Of a stretch of 64,000 nucleotides of DNA, positions 55,095 to 64,000 are shown in pieces. Position 1 is the first letter of the stretch; each line of letters starts with the position of its first letter. Below the pieces are notes generated by a model that was not told the DNA's origin, made no database searches, and saw only the letters and a list, made by a program, of their open reading frames with translations. Source of the DNA: Macrothele yani (lineage: Eukaryota > Arthropoda > Arachnida > Araneae > Macrothelidae); contig CM077002.1 of NCBI GenBank assembly GCA_039090855.1, positions 83,704,194-83,768,193 on the forward strand, in the 5' to 3' direction. A program made the position numbers and the translations under genes.

Positions 55095-55115
55095 TATTTA
55101 TAATACTGAAAGTAA

Positions 55116-55847
55116 TAAGAAGAAGCCATGAAGTCATTAATTATGTTCTCTGTCAATATTAATAATTTAACTGCTGCTGGCAGGAGATGAAAATCAGATA
55201 TCAAAGGAAAGTTACACCTTTTGTTGTTTTAAACTACTTTGTATATAACAGAAATTGAAATGTACAAGTTCCTGTGAAAGGAGCTCAGTTTTTTGCAATT
55301 TTTAAACAAGTTTCTCAACTCCTGGAAGTCTATAAGCTGGGCTCTTCAAAAGCTATGAAAACTTAGTAAACTGTTCAGTAGCAGCCCTCAGGGAAATGCA
55401 ATAATGACATACACTAGCATTCAGGGTGAAAATTTTTAAGACTGTTTTTAGTATAAGTGGGTCAGCTCATGCCTAGTCTACCATAAGTTTTGTCACACTT
55501 TTTTCATTTCAGGATTTAATCACCACCATGAGGAACTTATATAGGGCTGTTACAAATTTCACTTTCCAATTTAACACAGTGGCAGAGCAGTGCTGTGAGC
55601 AATACACAGTTCTGAGCACAGTTTAATTTGTGTGACATCAGACATCACCAGCAGTCAGTGTGGATTAAATGTAGTGGTCCATGAAAGAAAACCATTACAG
55701 TTATTTAATTCCTTGTTTGAAAAGTCAGTTATTGTGTTACATAAATGTTGGCATATACACATACATAAAAAAAGTTTCAGGAGCACTACAAAATTACATC
55801 ATGCATTTAAAAGATGTTCATGTTTTATTACATAGAAAAATACAAAC
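55116..55847 (-). other. CAPN7: CAPN7 intron with an old SINE trace
   Basis: No gene was recognised. Positions 55511-55560 (GATTTAATCACCACCATGAG, then GAACTTATATAGGGCTGT) resemble the 3' part of SINE family 1 (GTTTAACGACCACCGTGAGC), consistent with a very old copy whose tRNA head is no longer identifiable. Confidence 0.5.
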
Positions 55848-55953
55848 CTTTGCACAAAACCTCTGCACGGCTTATATACTCATCTGCTTTTTCTCTAATT
55901 CCAGCTAACTGGGATCCACTAAGATAAGCAGAGTGGAGAGACTTGGCAGCAGC
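55848..55953 (-). CDS. CAPN7: Calpain-7 exon: first MIT domain
   Basis: Minus-strand exon of 106 bp, acceptor TTTGTAG before 55953 and donor GTTTGT after 55848. It reads AAAKSLHSAYLSGSQLAGIR, then EKADEYISRAEVLCK, and ends one base into a Glu codon that the 45735 exon completes. It aligns with helices two and three of the first MIT domain of calpain-7 (EAAQALIYAEMAGSSLENIQ, then EKITEYLERV). The donor is a weaker GTTTGT. The first exon, with the start codon, should lie further right; I could not find it within the window. The intron to the next exon is about 10 kb and contains PLE-4, pogo and RTE copy C. Confidence 0.85.
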
Positions 55954-56182
55954 CTACAAATGGAATTCAGGCAACCAATAACTAGATATTTCTGGCATTT
56001 AACAGCTATTGAAATGAAATATATACACTTCATAAATGTCCAACAAAGTACATTTCACATACTCTGAGATATTGATGTGTCATTTTCCATGTCAAATCAA
56101 CACAGCACTCAACCTTGACATCTCCAATTTTAACAAAAATTGGTGAGAAGGTACTCTTTACATAGTAAAGTAAAAATAATAT

Positions 56183-56975
56183 GGTGCTTATGCATTAGCC
56201 AGATGCCAGTACAAATATATCAGCAAATGTCACAACTGTTGATAGATGGAGTCACATGAATGGTCATTTCTTTTTAGAATCTAGCTGTAATGAATGAGGT
56301 GATGAGCTTATTTTTGGTAAATACAATTTATGAAGGAAATATATCGCAAAAATGGCAGTAATATTGTGATTCTTTTTTTTTTTTTTTTAATCTGGAAGTA
56401 GCGTATTTGTATGTGAAGCTGTACATGACGCTATATCAGTACTGCAGATAACGTCTCATTATTTGGATAATTGACAACTTGATTCTCATGTCACTCGGTT
56501 ATCTGTTTCTTTGGTGTTGAACAATATGAAAATTTGGGATTAACCTCGAGATGAAGAAAGTGCTGTGTCATTTCTTCAAAATAAAGGAATTCTGCCGAGT
56601 GAAAGAATCTGTAAATTGGGCCATAATACGAAGCTATACTTTGAAAGTGAAAGTATTCAATGGCGGTGCAACATTAGAACATGCAGATCTAAGGTAAGCT
56701 TACATGTTGGAAATTAGTTTCAGAGTAGTCGAGAAATTTGTGTAGATGTTCTCGAACATCAGTCCAACAAAAAAATTGATGGCTCACGATTAATTGTGGA
56801 GATAGACAAAACATTATTTTCAAAAAGAAAGTCTAATACAGGTAAAATAAACTCATCACGTCATTCATTACAGTTAAATTCTAAAAACAAATAACCATTC
56901 ATATGGCACCATCTATCGACAATTGTGACATTTACCGACACATTTCTACTGATGCCCGGCTAATGCATAAGTACC
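56183..56975 (+). mobile_element. Merlin-like DNA transposon relic
   Basis: Inverted ends of about 120 bp run from GGTGCTTATGCATTAGCC (56183) and, inverted, GGTACTTATGCATTAGCC (ending 56975). The exact 8-bp duplication AATAATAT flanks them (56175-56182, 56976-56983), the length typical of Merlin elements. The interior (56545-56870) holds a shortened transposase. The element is 793 bp, so most of the coding region was deleted. Confidence 0.88.
56550..56870 (+). pseudogene. Merlin (IS1595/ISXO2-like) transposase fragment
   Basis: The plus strand reads DEESAVSFLQNKGILPSERI, then a zinc-ribbon-like core with CKLGH and WRCNIRTCRSKVSL. After a stop and an internal deletion come DGSRLIVEIDKTLFSKRKSN and TGK. 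The last part corresponds to the first catalytic Asp region (VEIDESLF) of IS1595-type transposases. The rest of the catalytic domain is missing. It could only be mobilised in trans. Confidence 0.82.
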
Positions 56976-56983
56976 AATAATAT

Positions 56984-57718
56984 GTTTTGAAATTTTCCTT
57001 TGGATTATTTTGAAAATAATGAAGATCAAAATTTTGAATTTCTCTGCATTTTTTGAAAATTCATAACCATTCAACTTTTAATATCTTCAGATAAAAATGT
57101 ATTATCCAGCTGATTCTGGTTTCAATAGAAAGTGTATTAAACAAGCTTTATGATAATAAAAAACTCATCATAAAATTTCCCTTGCAATTTAAAAATTTTA
57201 AATTTTTCAAAAAGTGACATTGTACTTTTTTTTTTTCAAAAAATTATATTTTTAACTTCTTGAAATCCTTGACATATGGTAAAATTTTGGGAGTGGCAAT
57301 CTAACAATTTCTGAAGTTACAAAGAAATTTTGTTTTCAATAAGTTTTGGAATGTATCACATCTATTCCTAACCTGTATTCTTAAAAAAAATTGCGATATA
57401 TATGGATTAAAGTTCATTATCTAACACTAGGTGGAAGGGGGGGGTCGTGCTCACCAATACAAGATACCTTTTTAATGCTTAATTTCTTGATAATTGTTAA
57501 ATGAGATTCCTTATTACTGCTTTATTTACAGCAAAAAAAACTCTGCTTTAGCCAATGTGACAGTGGTCTTTCCTTCTATATAAGCCAATCAGATGTGCCC
57601 TTAAAGTTAACAGTTCAGATTTAAAAATCAGGAACTTGGAGGTGTTCAGGGGCATACATAGAGGGGTCTCACCACCCCAACTCCAGTTTTTTTTTTTAAA
57701 TGCAACTTACATTACTCA
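56984..57718. other. Gene-free stretch
   Basis: No gene was recognised. It is AT-rich, with short homopolymers. Confidence 0.5.
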
Positions 57719-58948
57719 GTCTTAGCATAAATACTGTTACAAAGGTCCAACAGATAACACACAACCGGTGTGCAATGTCACCGACCAGCCAGGAGGCATG
57801 AAGCACCTAGTGAATCATTGTGAGTTCAGCCACAGAGGAGATGACGTGTTTCATGAAGTACTTGCCATAGAGTGGGGGTGATTATGAGCGCCATGTTTCT
57901 GTAATAGTGCTGAACAAAGTTGGAAAATCAGCTTCCGAGATTTTCAACATGCTAAAGAAGCTGAAAATCAGCCAAATTTTTGTCTACTGGATGTAAAACA
58001 GTTCCTTGAGACTGGGACTGTCGCTGACTGCCCCAGAAAGAGTCGGCCATATACCATGAGGACTGCACACCTGGTGAAAGCAGTGGCAGCCTGTATTCAA
58101 CGAAATCCTGTCAGAAAACAATCAGTGATGGCTCGTGAGCTGAACATTTCAAGAATGTCGATGTCACACGTGCTGCGGAGTGACCTAAGGGCGAGACCTT
58201 ACCGGCGGTGTACAGGGCACTTTCTCACCCCACAACTGAAGCAGCAGAGGGTGCTAAAAGCAAAACGTTTGCATGTTTGCAAAAATGACAGGGCGTATGC
58301 ATCAACCTCACAAGAAGCTCAGGAGAAAGCTCCAAGGACCTTGAGGTGCCATCATCCTGCTTCTGTCATGGTTTGGTGGGGAGTCTCCCACAAGGGTACC
58401 ACAGAGCTCCATTTCTGTGAGAAAGGAGTGAAAACATCTGCCAAAGTCTACCAGGACAGGGTTTTGGAACCAGTGGTCAAAAATGTGAGTCACACCCTCT
58501 TCCAAAACTGACAGTGGAGCTTTCAGCAGGATTCTGCACCTGCCCACAAGGCCAAGTCAACCCAGGGGTGGCTTCAGGCTAATCTGCCAGACTTCATTTC
58601 TGCAGCTGATTGGCTTTCAAGCAGCCCACATCTCAACCCATTGGACAACAAATTGTGGATCACACTGGAGGACATAGCCTGTAGAAACAGACACCCCAGT
58701 ATTGACAGTCTCAAATGCTCTTTGGTGCGGAAAGTAGCAGCTTTCCGTGTGGAGACCCTGCATAAAGCTATTGATGAGTGGCCACAAAGACTGAAGGACT
58801 GTGTGAAGGCAAAAGGATGCCATTTTGAAAAGTGATTGGTGCCATATAATCACAAGTGTACTACTTTCATCATATCACAGGTATATTAAAATATCTTTAA
58901 ATTTCTTTTATTTGATTGAATACTTTGTAACAGTATTTATGGTAAGAC
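57719..58948 (+). mobile_element. maT-like (DD37D) Tc1/mariner element
   Basis: The 26-bp ends read GTCTTAGCATAAATACTGTT (57719) and, inverted, GTCTTACCATAAATACTGTT (ending 58948), with one difference. The right flank is TA (58949-58950) and the left is CA (57717-57718), probably a mutated TA. The 1230-bp element contains one damaged transposase gene on the plus strand. Confidence 0.83.
57925..58835 (+). pseudogene. DD37D transposase with the first catalytic Asp deleted
   Basis: The N-terminal helix-turn-helix reads VGKSASEIFNMLKKLKISQI, then (58056 on) HLVKAVAACIQRNPVRKQSV and ELNISRMSMSHVLRSDL. At RLHVCKNDRAYASTSQEA the sequence jumps past the segment that holds the first catalytic Asp, so an internal in-frame deletion is inferred near 58275. 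SVMVWWGVSHKG follows, then a stop at 58509. QQDSAPAHKAKS (second Asp) and SSPHLNPLDNKLW (third Asp) come next, with 37 residues between the Asp codons. The C-terminus ends KGCHFEK. Confidence 0.85.
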
Positions 58949-58950
58949 TA

Positions 58951-59447
58951 TACAGAAAAAAATGCTTAAATTTAATAAAAATGTATCAACTTACACTGAA
59001 CAAATTGCTTTACTTTTTTCTTCTATTTTCCCATTAACTTTTATTTTGTCCTGGTAGATTTCAAAATCTCCTATTTTTTGCATCACTCCAATTTGCAGGA
59101 AGCATACATATTTTGAAAGGCAAAATATCCCACTCTGAAAATTGGATTTTCCAAGTTTTGTGAGTCAAGGCCTAAAAATTGTACTCTTGCTGGTACAAGT
59201 AGCACTCACATCATCTGTGTAGTACTATTCAACAAAATGTCAAATTAATGCTAATTGTATACAAAATGGGAGAGTTACTGCCAAGGGAAATGCAGGTCAA
59301 AAATTCAAAGATGCAAGACTACACAGTGAATACTATTTGTGAATCCCCTTCACCAGCTTGCTATTTAGGTGAATTAAAAAAAATGCCCAGGAACTAAAAA
59401 CTTTAAAAATAATTTTATTGATTTGTTTGATTCTAACATAATTGAAG
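58951..59447. other. Gene-free stretch
   Basis: No gene or repeat was recognised. Confidence 0.5.
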
Positions 59448-59625
59448 ACAAATGTAATTGTTGGCACAAATGTGCCATTTTTTCACTTTTCCATGTAGCG
59501 ATTCCTTCAGAAAACTTGAAAATTACACTGCCTTGGAGCGGGAATGTAATTTTCAAGTTTTCTGAAGGAGTTGCTACATGGAAACAGTGAAAATACGGCA
59601 TACTTGTGCCAACAATTACATTTGT
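59448..59625. repeat. Foldback MITE, 178 bp
   Basis: ACAAATGTAATTGTTGGCAC at 59448 is exactly inverted at 59606-59625. The arms continue inward for about 80 bp (TCCTTCAGAAAACTTGAAAA is present in both) around a 17-bp centre (CTGCCTTGGAGCGGGAA). There are few mismatches. An open frame on the minus strand through it is a palindrome artefact. Confidence 0.85.
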
Positions 59626-59989
59626 AATGCCTTCCATGTATTTGTAAAGACTTATTTCTTTAGGGAGATTTGTTTCCCTTACATGTATGACGTAATTGTT
59701 GACATAACTTGCAAACAGTGGACATCAACAAATTGTTCATCACTTACATTAACAAAAGCCATAGATGATTCTGTAGTTATGTTTCTTTTTTCTATGAAAA
59801 ATGTATTGTTCATCTAAGATTATAGCTAAATAATAGGCAGCTTTTCATAATGAACTAAAAGCAAATTTGTAAGCTGGCAAATTTTTGGTAACATGATTTT
59901 TCTAAGAATTATTCATTTCTGTTGCAAGATTCAAGGATTCCATTGAAATAATTTTCAAGTCACAATTCACCCATTTCTTGTACACTGGT
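59626..59989. other. Gene-free stretch
   Basis: No gene or repeat was recognised. Confidence 0.5.
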
Positions 59990-61240
59990 TTTCATAAATT
60001 AAGGAACAAAATGAAAAACCGTCATAAGTTGGCTAATCATCATTAAATATGCTTGAAATTTGCATATGTTACAGGCAAAGTACTACAGCATCAGAGAATG
60101 GTATGCAAATGAGTGGTGCTGGCATAGCTTTATGCAAATTAACAACAGAATAAAGCCAGTTGTTTCTCAGTGAGTCACAAATTCACGTGCAGAGATTGAT
60201 GAAAGGATTTCATGATAGAGATTGTGTTGTAATGACTTTGAGACGTCATTCATTTACCAGTGGAATTATGGTACAGAACTATACGCTGACTCGAAGCAGG
60301 CCAAAGTCAGGCGAACGTAAGTCATTCTGTGGTCCAAAGGCGTCTGGAACTGCTTCGAAACCAGAGAATCATTTTCCTGCAGGTGTAGCCAAGGCAGGCC
60401 TAGGGTAAAAACTTCCTCACAAGATTGATATTTGAGGCTTTCTGCAAGCCAGAACAGGTCTGCCATGCCAGCCCATCTTTGATCTGTGCTTGCTGCAGCT
60501 ACCAGAAGGATGGTATCAGCTTCTATGGTATACAGAAAGCTACATGAAAGAGGGCTCCATGGTAGGCGGCCTGTAACATGTCTGCCTCTAACCTCCTGCC
60601 ACAGGAGGGAATGTTTGAATTGGGCATGAATGCATGTGAACTGGAGTCCAAATCAATGGAGATCTGTACAGTTCACAGACAAGTTGAATTATGCTTTGCA
60701 GAGTGATTCTCGGTGAATTTTCATCAGGAGAGAGCTAGGGACCAGATATTATATCTCTCATATCCATGGAAGCGACACATATGGTGGAGATAGTGGGCGT
60801 GTATGGGGAGGCATCTCTTTAGGCTGACGGACCAACCTCTATGTGCTGCCAGGTGACATCTTGAATGCTCGGAGGTGTAGAGATGATATTCTGGACTTTG
60901 TTCGGCAATATGCAGGAGCAATTGGCGATACATTCATATTATAATACTTGCACACACACAGCATGGCTTCTCTCCTTGAGGAGGAGAAGATTGTTGTCTG
61001 TATGGAGTGGCAAGCACGCTCTCCTGACCTTAATCCAATTGAGCATGCATGGGATGCTCTGGTAGATGTGTTGCTGCTTTCAAACCCCCCATCCCCGAAC
61101 CTTGTACGAGCATCAAACTGCTTTGCTACAGTAATGATCATCGCTACCTACGGATCTCATACACACCATTATTAACAGCATGGAACATCACCATTAGGTC
61201 TGTGTGACCACACTTCCTATTGAGACACTTTAATTTCATT
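59990..61240 (+). mobile_element. Tc1-like element, decayed, ends uncertain
   Basis: Plus-strand Tc1 transposase remnants span about 60180-61170. A possible left end is CACTGGTTTTCATAAATTAA at 59982; no convincing inverted partner was found at the right. Size and gene content fit a full-length Tc1 element that has lost recognisable ends. Confidence 0.68.
60180..61175 (+). pseudogene. Tc1-family transposase, multiple frame changes
   Basis: Fragments in order: an N-terminal segment around 60200-60400 (RHSFTSGIMVQNYTLTRSRP), GTRYYISHIHGSDTYGGDSG (~60740), GGISL then RTNLYVLPGDILNARRCRDD (~60810-60890), QYAGAIGDTFI (~60910), and VCMEWQARSPDLNPIEHAWD (60998-61056), which supplies the catalytic Glu. 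The second Asp region is damaged around 60945. Stops and frame changes prevent any product. Confidence 0.8.
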
Positions 61241-61489
61241 TTTTTTTTTTGGAATACTGATTCATATCTTTTTTATTTTTATAGCAAATAAAAAATGGTA
61301 AATGCTTTGTAAGAAATGTTCTTTCAATTTTCTGCAATATATAGTACAATGAAGATTTTCACTGAATTACATTCACATTGGTAGCATATTTTTTGAGTTA
61401 TATAACAATTTTTCAACTTGTTCCTTTATTTATTGAAACCAATGTATATTACAAAACATCAACAAAAACTGAATACACAAATCATAGCA
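61241..61489. other. Gene-free stretch
   Basis: AT-rich sequence with nothing recognised. Confidence 0.5.
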
Positions 61490-61735
61490 TAATTTTGGAG
61501 AGATTGCAACATAATGCAGTAGCATTCCATCTTTTTCAGGATTGCTTGCATATCTCAATAAAAGTTTAAAAACAATTTTTTTGTTATTCAGATAGATCAG
61601 CAGCACAATATAAGAACAGAAAAAATTTGATCAATTTCTGCTAAAATTAACAGATTTTGGAACAGTTTCTCAGTGGCACTTTTATGCAACATCCCATGGT
61701 ATCATAGTGCAAAGAATTGGCAGGAATACACGTAA
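61490..61735 (+). pseudogene. Fragment related to the long-TIR transposon protein
   Basis: Codons read ERLQHNAVAFHLFQDCLHIS, then after a frame change SAAQYKNRKNLINFC, and then SQWHFYATSHG. These align with the TDGAGRQYKNKKKFLNL and HFFATSHGKG segments of the gene at 27640-29930. It is a short, stop-ridden relic of the same protein family; no TIRs are seen around it. Confidence 0.65.
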
Positions 61736-61806
61736 CACACAAAACATAAAAAAGAATTCTTGAAATTGTCATCATACACATAAGTTACGTTGAAAATCAT
61801 AAGCGG

Positions 61807-61838
61807 GACGTTTCGGTAGTGACTTTTGCCTTCATCAG
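61807..61838 (-). ncRNA. Hammerhead-ribozyme-like motif, PLE-5 3' end
   Basis: On the minus strand CTGATGA (61832-61838), a short GG...CC stem II, GAAAC (61810-61814) and GTC (61807-61809) occur in the order of a minimal hammerhead, with GUC as a standard cleavage triplet. Flanking CATGG and CC...ATG could form a weak stem I. Stem III would be only two base pairs, so cleavage as a monomer is doubtful. Confidence 0.6.
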
Positions 61839-61883
61839 CCATGGAATGAGACACGTGGTAAAAGCATCAGTTGTTGCCAGATT

Positions 61884-63766
61884 TCAAAATCGCTTTACAA
61901 ATAATACGGATGTTAAAAGGTGCGTCAGTATTGCAGGTGTTAGGAGTAGGGTAGATTTCAATGCTTTCGCGGCATGTCGATTGCTGAACAGGGCGATCCG
62001 CTTAACATTGTGCCAATCGGAAACCGCAGACGTATCGCTGATGGTTAAAATTGAAAGGGAGGTGGAAAGGCTGCCTTTATTAACATCAGCGATATGCGCC
62101 ATCAATTGCCGGTTTATGCTGCGGTAAGTACAACCAATATAGTGGGTAATACCTGTGGAAGTGTTGATAGGGATAGAGTAGACACCTTGTAACTCTAGGG
62201 GTTTATTGAGATCTCTGTCATTAAGGATGAGGTTGAGAAGATGTGGAGGTGGTTTGACTGCAATCCTGTAGCCAACAGACTTTAAAATAGAGCAAACTTT
62301 ATGAGTAAAGGACAGGCAAAAGGGCAAAGTGACTACAAACTGATGGGTGGTGGAAAGTTCAGGCAGTAAACTAGATATATTCTGTGATTCAAACCTCTTG
62401 ATTAGTCTATGTACTAAGAGGGGTGGAAAGCCATGCAATTTGCCAATGTTGATGATGTTCTGATATTCTTGTTGAAGAGCAGAATGGCTGTTGCAAATAA
62501 GGTTGGCACGGTGAATGTATGACTTTAGAGCAGACGGTTTGTATTTTCCAAAGGTGCAAGAATAGTAAAGGATGATATTATGGGTGGCAGAAGGTTTCCT
62601 GTAAACAGAGAGGCCAAGTGAGAAGTCTGGGTTGATGTTGATATTAGCATCCAGAAAACTAATATTGTTGTCAATCTGTTCTTGAGAAGAAAATTTTATA
62701 TGTGGGAATTTTGAAGTTATGGAGGACATGAGTTCAAACAGAGAGTGTTTCTGGTGTGGCCAAATAATGAAGATGTCATTCACATACCTTAACCAAATGG
62801 TGGGTTTTAAGAGAGATGGGGCAACAATTAATGTTTCAATATTCTGCAAATAAATTTCAGCAAGTAAGGAGGAAAGAGGAGAGCCCATAGGTACACCTTG
62901 TTTTTGTTGGTAATAGATACCATTGTGTACAAAACAAGAATACTTTTCCAATGCATCAAAACAGTCATAAGGATCTTTGATCAGTTCTCCAGGAAGTTCT
63001 TGGAGCTCCATTAGTTTTTGACCATGAGCATGTAGGCATCAAAGAAAGGAACAGAAGGAAACAATGAATCCACGTCAAAGGTGTACAGGAAATCTTGAGA
63101 ATTGATGGAAGAAAGGAGTTTCTGGATAAAGTCCTTGGTCAATACAACAGAATAAGGATGATTTCTTGTCAGAACTTAGCAACATTTGACCAATTGCCTT
63201 TCAAGATTAACTGCAGGAGAAAAGGTGTTTTCAATTAATGGCCTAATGAGATGTCCAACTTTATGTAGCTTGATCTGTAAGAACAACCTGGGAGTACGAA
63301 AATAAGCTGGGGGTAGATGTCTCCTAAGAAAGATTTCAGAGAAGATTTTTTTAGAAAGCTTACTAACAGCTTTACATAGTTTTTCAGTGTTGTCACCCTT
63401 GAGTCTCATGCAATTGGTTTTTTCCAGGAAATCAGCCACTTTGTTGTCCAAAGAATTCTAATGGATGAAGACGGGACATCCTGCTTTGTCTGCTTTACAA
63501 ACAGCAAGATTATTACACTGGGTGAAATTTCTAAATTTCTTCAAAAAGGAGGAGAAGTGTTTAAGCTTTGGGGTTCGAACCTCGGAAATTGCAATAGCCG
63601 ATTTTGCACGAATGATTGGTTGATGTGCGGGATCCGTCTTTTGGATCGCTGCTTCTAATAATGAAATAGCATGTGGTAGGCTAGGATTAGCAATAGGAGA
63701 AAATTTGGGTCCATTGGTAAGTAGTTTAAAAATTTCAGCAGGAAGAGGCACAGAAGACAAGTTCAC
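61884..63766 (-). pseudogene. PLE-5 reverse transcriptase / GIY-YIG protein, mutated
   Basis: The N-terminal part (63766-63461) ends in an in-frame TAG at 63458-63460 and resumes (63451-63176: MRLKGDNTEKLCKAVSKLSK, RTPRLFLQIKLHK). The region 63175-63011 carries FLYTFDVDSLFPSVPFFDAY (first catalytic Asp) but contains a stop and a frame change. The main frame (63011-61884) has QGVPMGSPLSSLLAEIYLQN, then LRYVNDIFIIWPHQK, where the first Asp of the YxDD motif is Asn. The GIY-YIG region reads GVYSIPI, HYIGCTYRSINRQ. Loss of that Asp should abolish polymerase activity. Confidence 0.86.
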
Positions 63767-64000
63767 ATACCTTGGAAGGTTGGTATCGGCAACATTCGTG
63801 GAAACCGAACTTCGAGTGTTCTTTTGAGTGGAGGCTAGATGTTGAAACTTGTTTTCAAGTCTTTTGGTTTCACAATTGTGAGTCCTGGATATAGTTTCAT
63901 GAATTCGGATAAAAAAAATTGTCCAGGAATGCTGGATGGGTGGCGAAAGATAGAAATTGGTAGCTGGTGTAACACTTGAATTCCAAAGTCGCGATGGAGG

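Larger units (their letters stand above)
48448..55115 (+). mobile_element. Penelope-like element 4 (PLE-4), interrupted by pogo and RTE
   Basis: The body (about 48670-49760) is the linker and GIY-YIG endonuclease end of a PLE; the reverse transcriptase is absent. The 3' region (49785-49857) is present in reverse at 48448-48535. The inverted match continues across the pogo insertion: 49857 is followed by the next PLE-4 bases at 55095-55115 (TATTTATAATACTGAAAG, inverted at 48448-48466). The pogo element (TA duplication) and, within it, RTE copy C therefore separate the last ~20 bp from the rest. Confidence 0.82.
61800..64000 (-). mobile_element. Penelope-like element 5 (PLE-5), runs off the window
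   Basis: Minus-strand PLE with an N-terminal region, reverse transcriptase, GIY-YIG endonuclease and a hammerhead-like core just past the coding end. The 3' end is near 61790-61805. The 5' end lies beyond 64000. It is distinct in sequence from PLE-2, -3 and -4 and closer in motif style (WLRYxxDIFIIWPH) to PLE-1. Confidence 0.85.

Noticed and set aside
59374..59637. 87-residue minus-strand open frame
   Set aside because: It lies across the palindromic MITE and shows no domain.

Overview
This is a eukaryotic, AT-rich genomic window from an invertebrate. The mix of transposons (RTE-type LINEs ending in short TCA/TGA repeats, several Penelope-like elements, tRNA-derived SINEs, many Tc1/mariner relatives) suggests an arthropod, perhaps a chelicerate such as a horseshoe crab; that guess is inference. 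No bacterial genes, operons, rRNA or CRISPR arrays were seen.

The only host gene I can support is calpain-7 (CAPN7) on the minus strand. Four short internal exons lie at 55848-55953, 45735-45895, 40629-40696 and 30966-31190. They join in a consistent reading phase, have GT/AG splice sites, and encode MIT domain segments plus the linker that leads into the protease core. The remaining exons lie outside the window, so the last visible intron is over 30 kb. Most other recognisable sequence lies in, or flanks, CAPN7 introns and is transposon-derived.

Layout: 86-1481 Tc1-like DD34E element; 3439-5394 Penelope-like element 1 (PLE-1) with inverted arms; 5716-9149 RTE copy A carrying a SINE; 9233-13531 hAT element; 13645-16494 RTE copy B; 16966-17181 SINE; 19108-22230 old RTE copy D; 22238-30754 a DNA transposon with ~0.65 kb terminal inverted repeats (TIRs), invaded by PLE-2, which is itself invaded by PLE-3; 31946-32957 deleted mariner-like element; 34183-35140 RTE fragment E; 35767-37531 DUF4817-type mariner; 38324-39528 pogo-like non-autonomous element; 41502-41716 SINE; 41813-43032 intact DD36E Tc1-like transposon; 44080-44390 second SINE family; 45935-46490 LINE tail; 47442-47880 foldback MITE; 48448-55115 PLE-4 invaded by a pogo element, which is invaded in its left TIR by an intact RTE (copy C); 56183-56975 Merlin relic; 57719-58948 DD37D (maT-like) relic; 59448-59625 foldback MITE; about 59990-61240 Tc1 relic; 61800-64000 PLE-5.

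Two elements have uninterrupted coding sequence: RTE copy C (986 aa) and the DD36E transposase (350 aa). The least ordinary structures are a 142-bp tandem array made from the GIY-YIG endonuclease core of PLE-4, the PLE-in-PLE insertion with a snap-back 5' junction, hammerhead-ribozyme-like cores at PLE 3' ends, the long-TIR transposon, and the repeated flank shared by RTE copies A and B. Many coding breaks fall in A/T homopolymers, so some 'pseudogenes' may be assembly errors.
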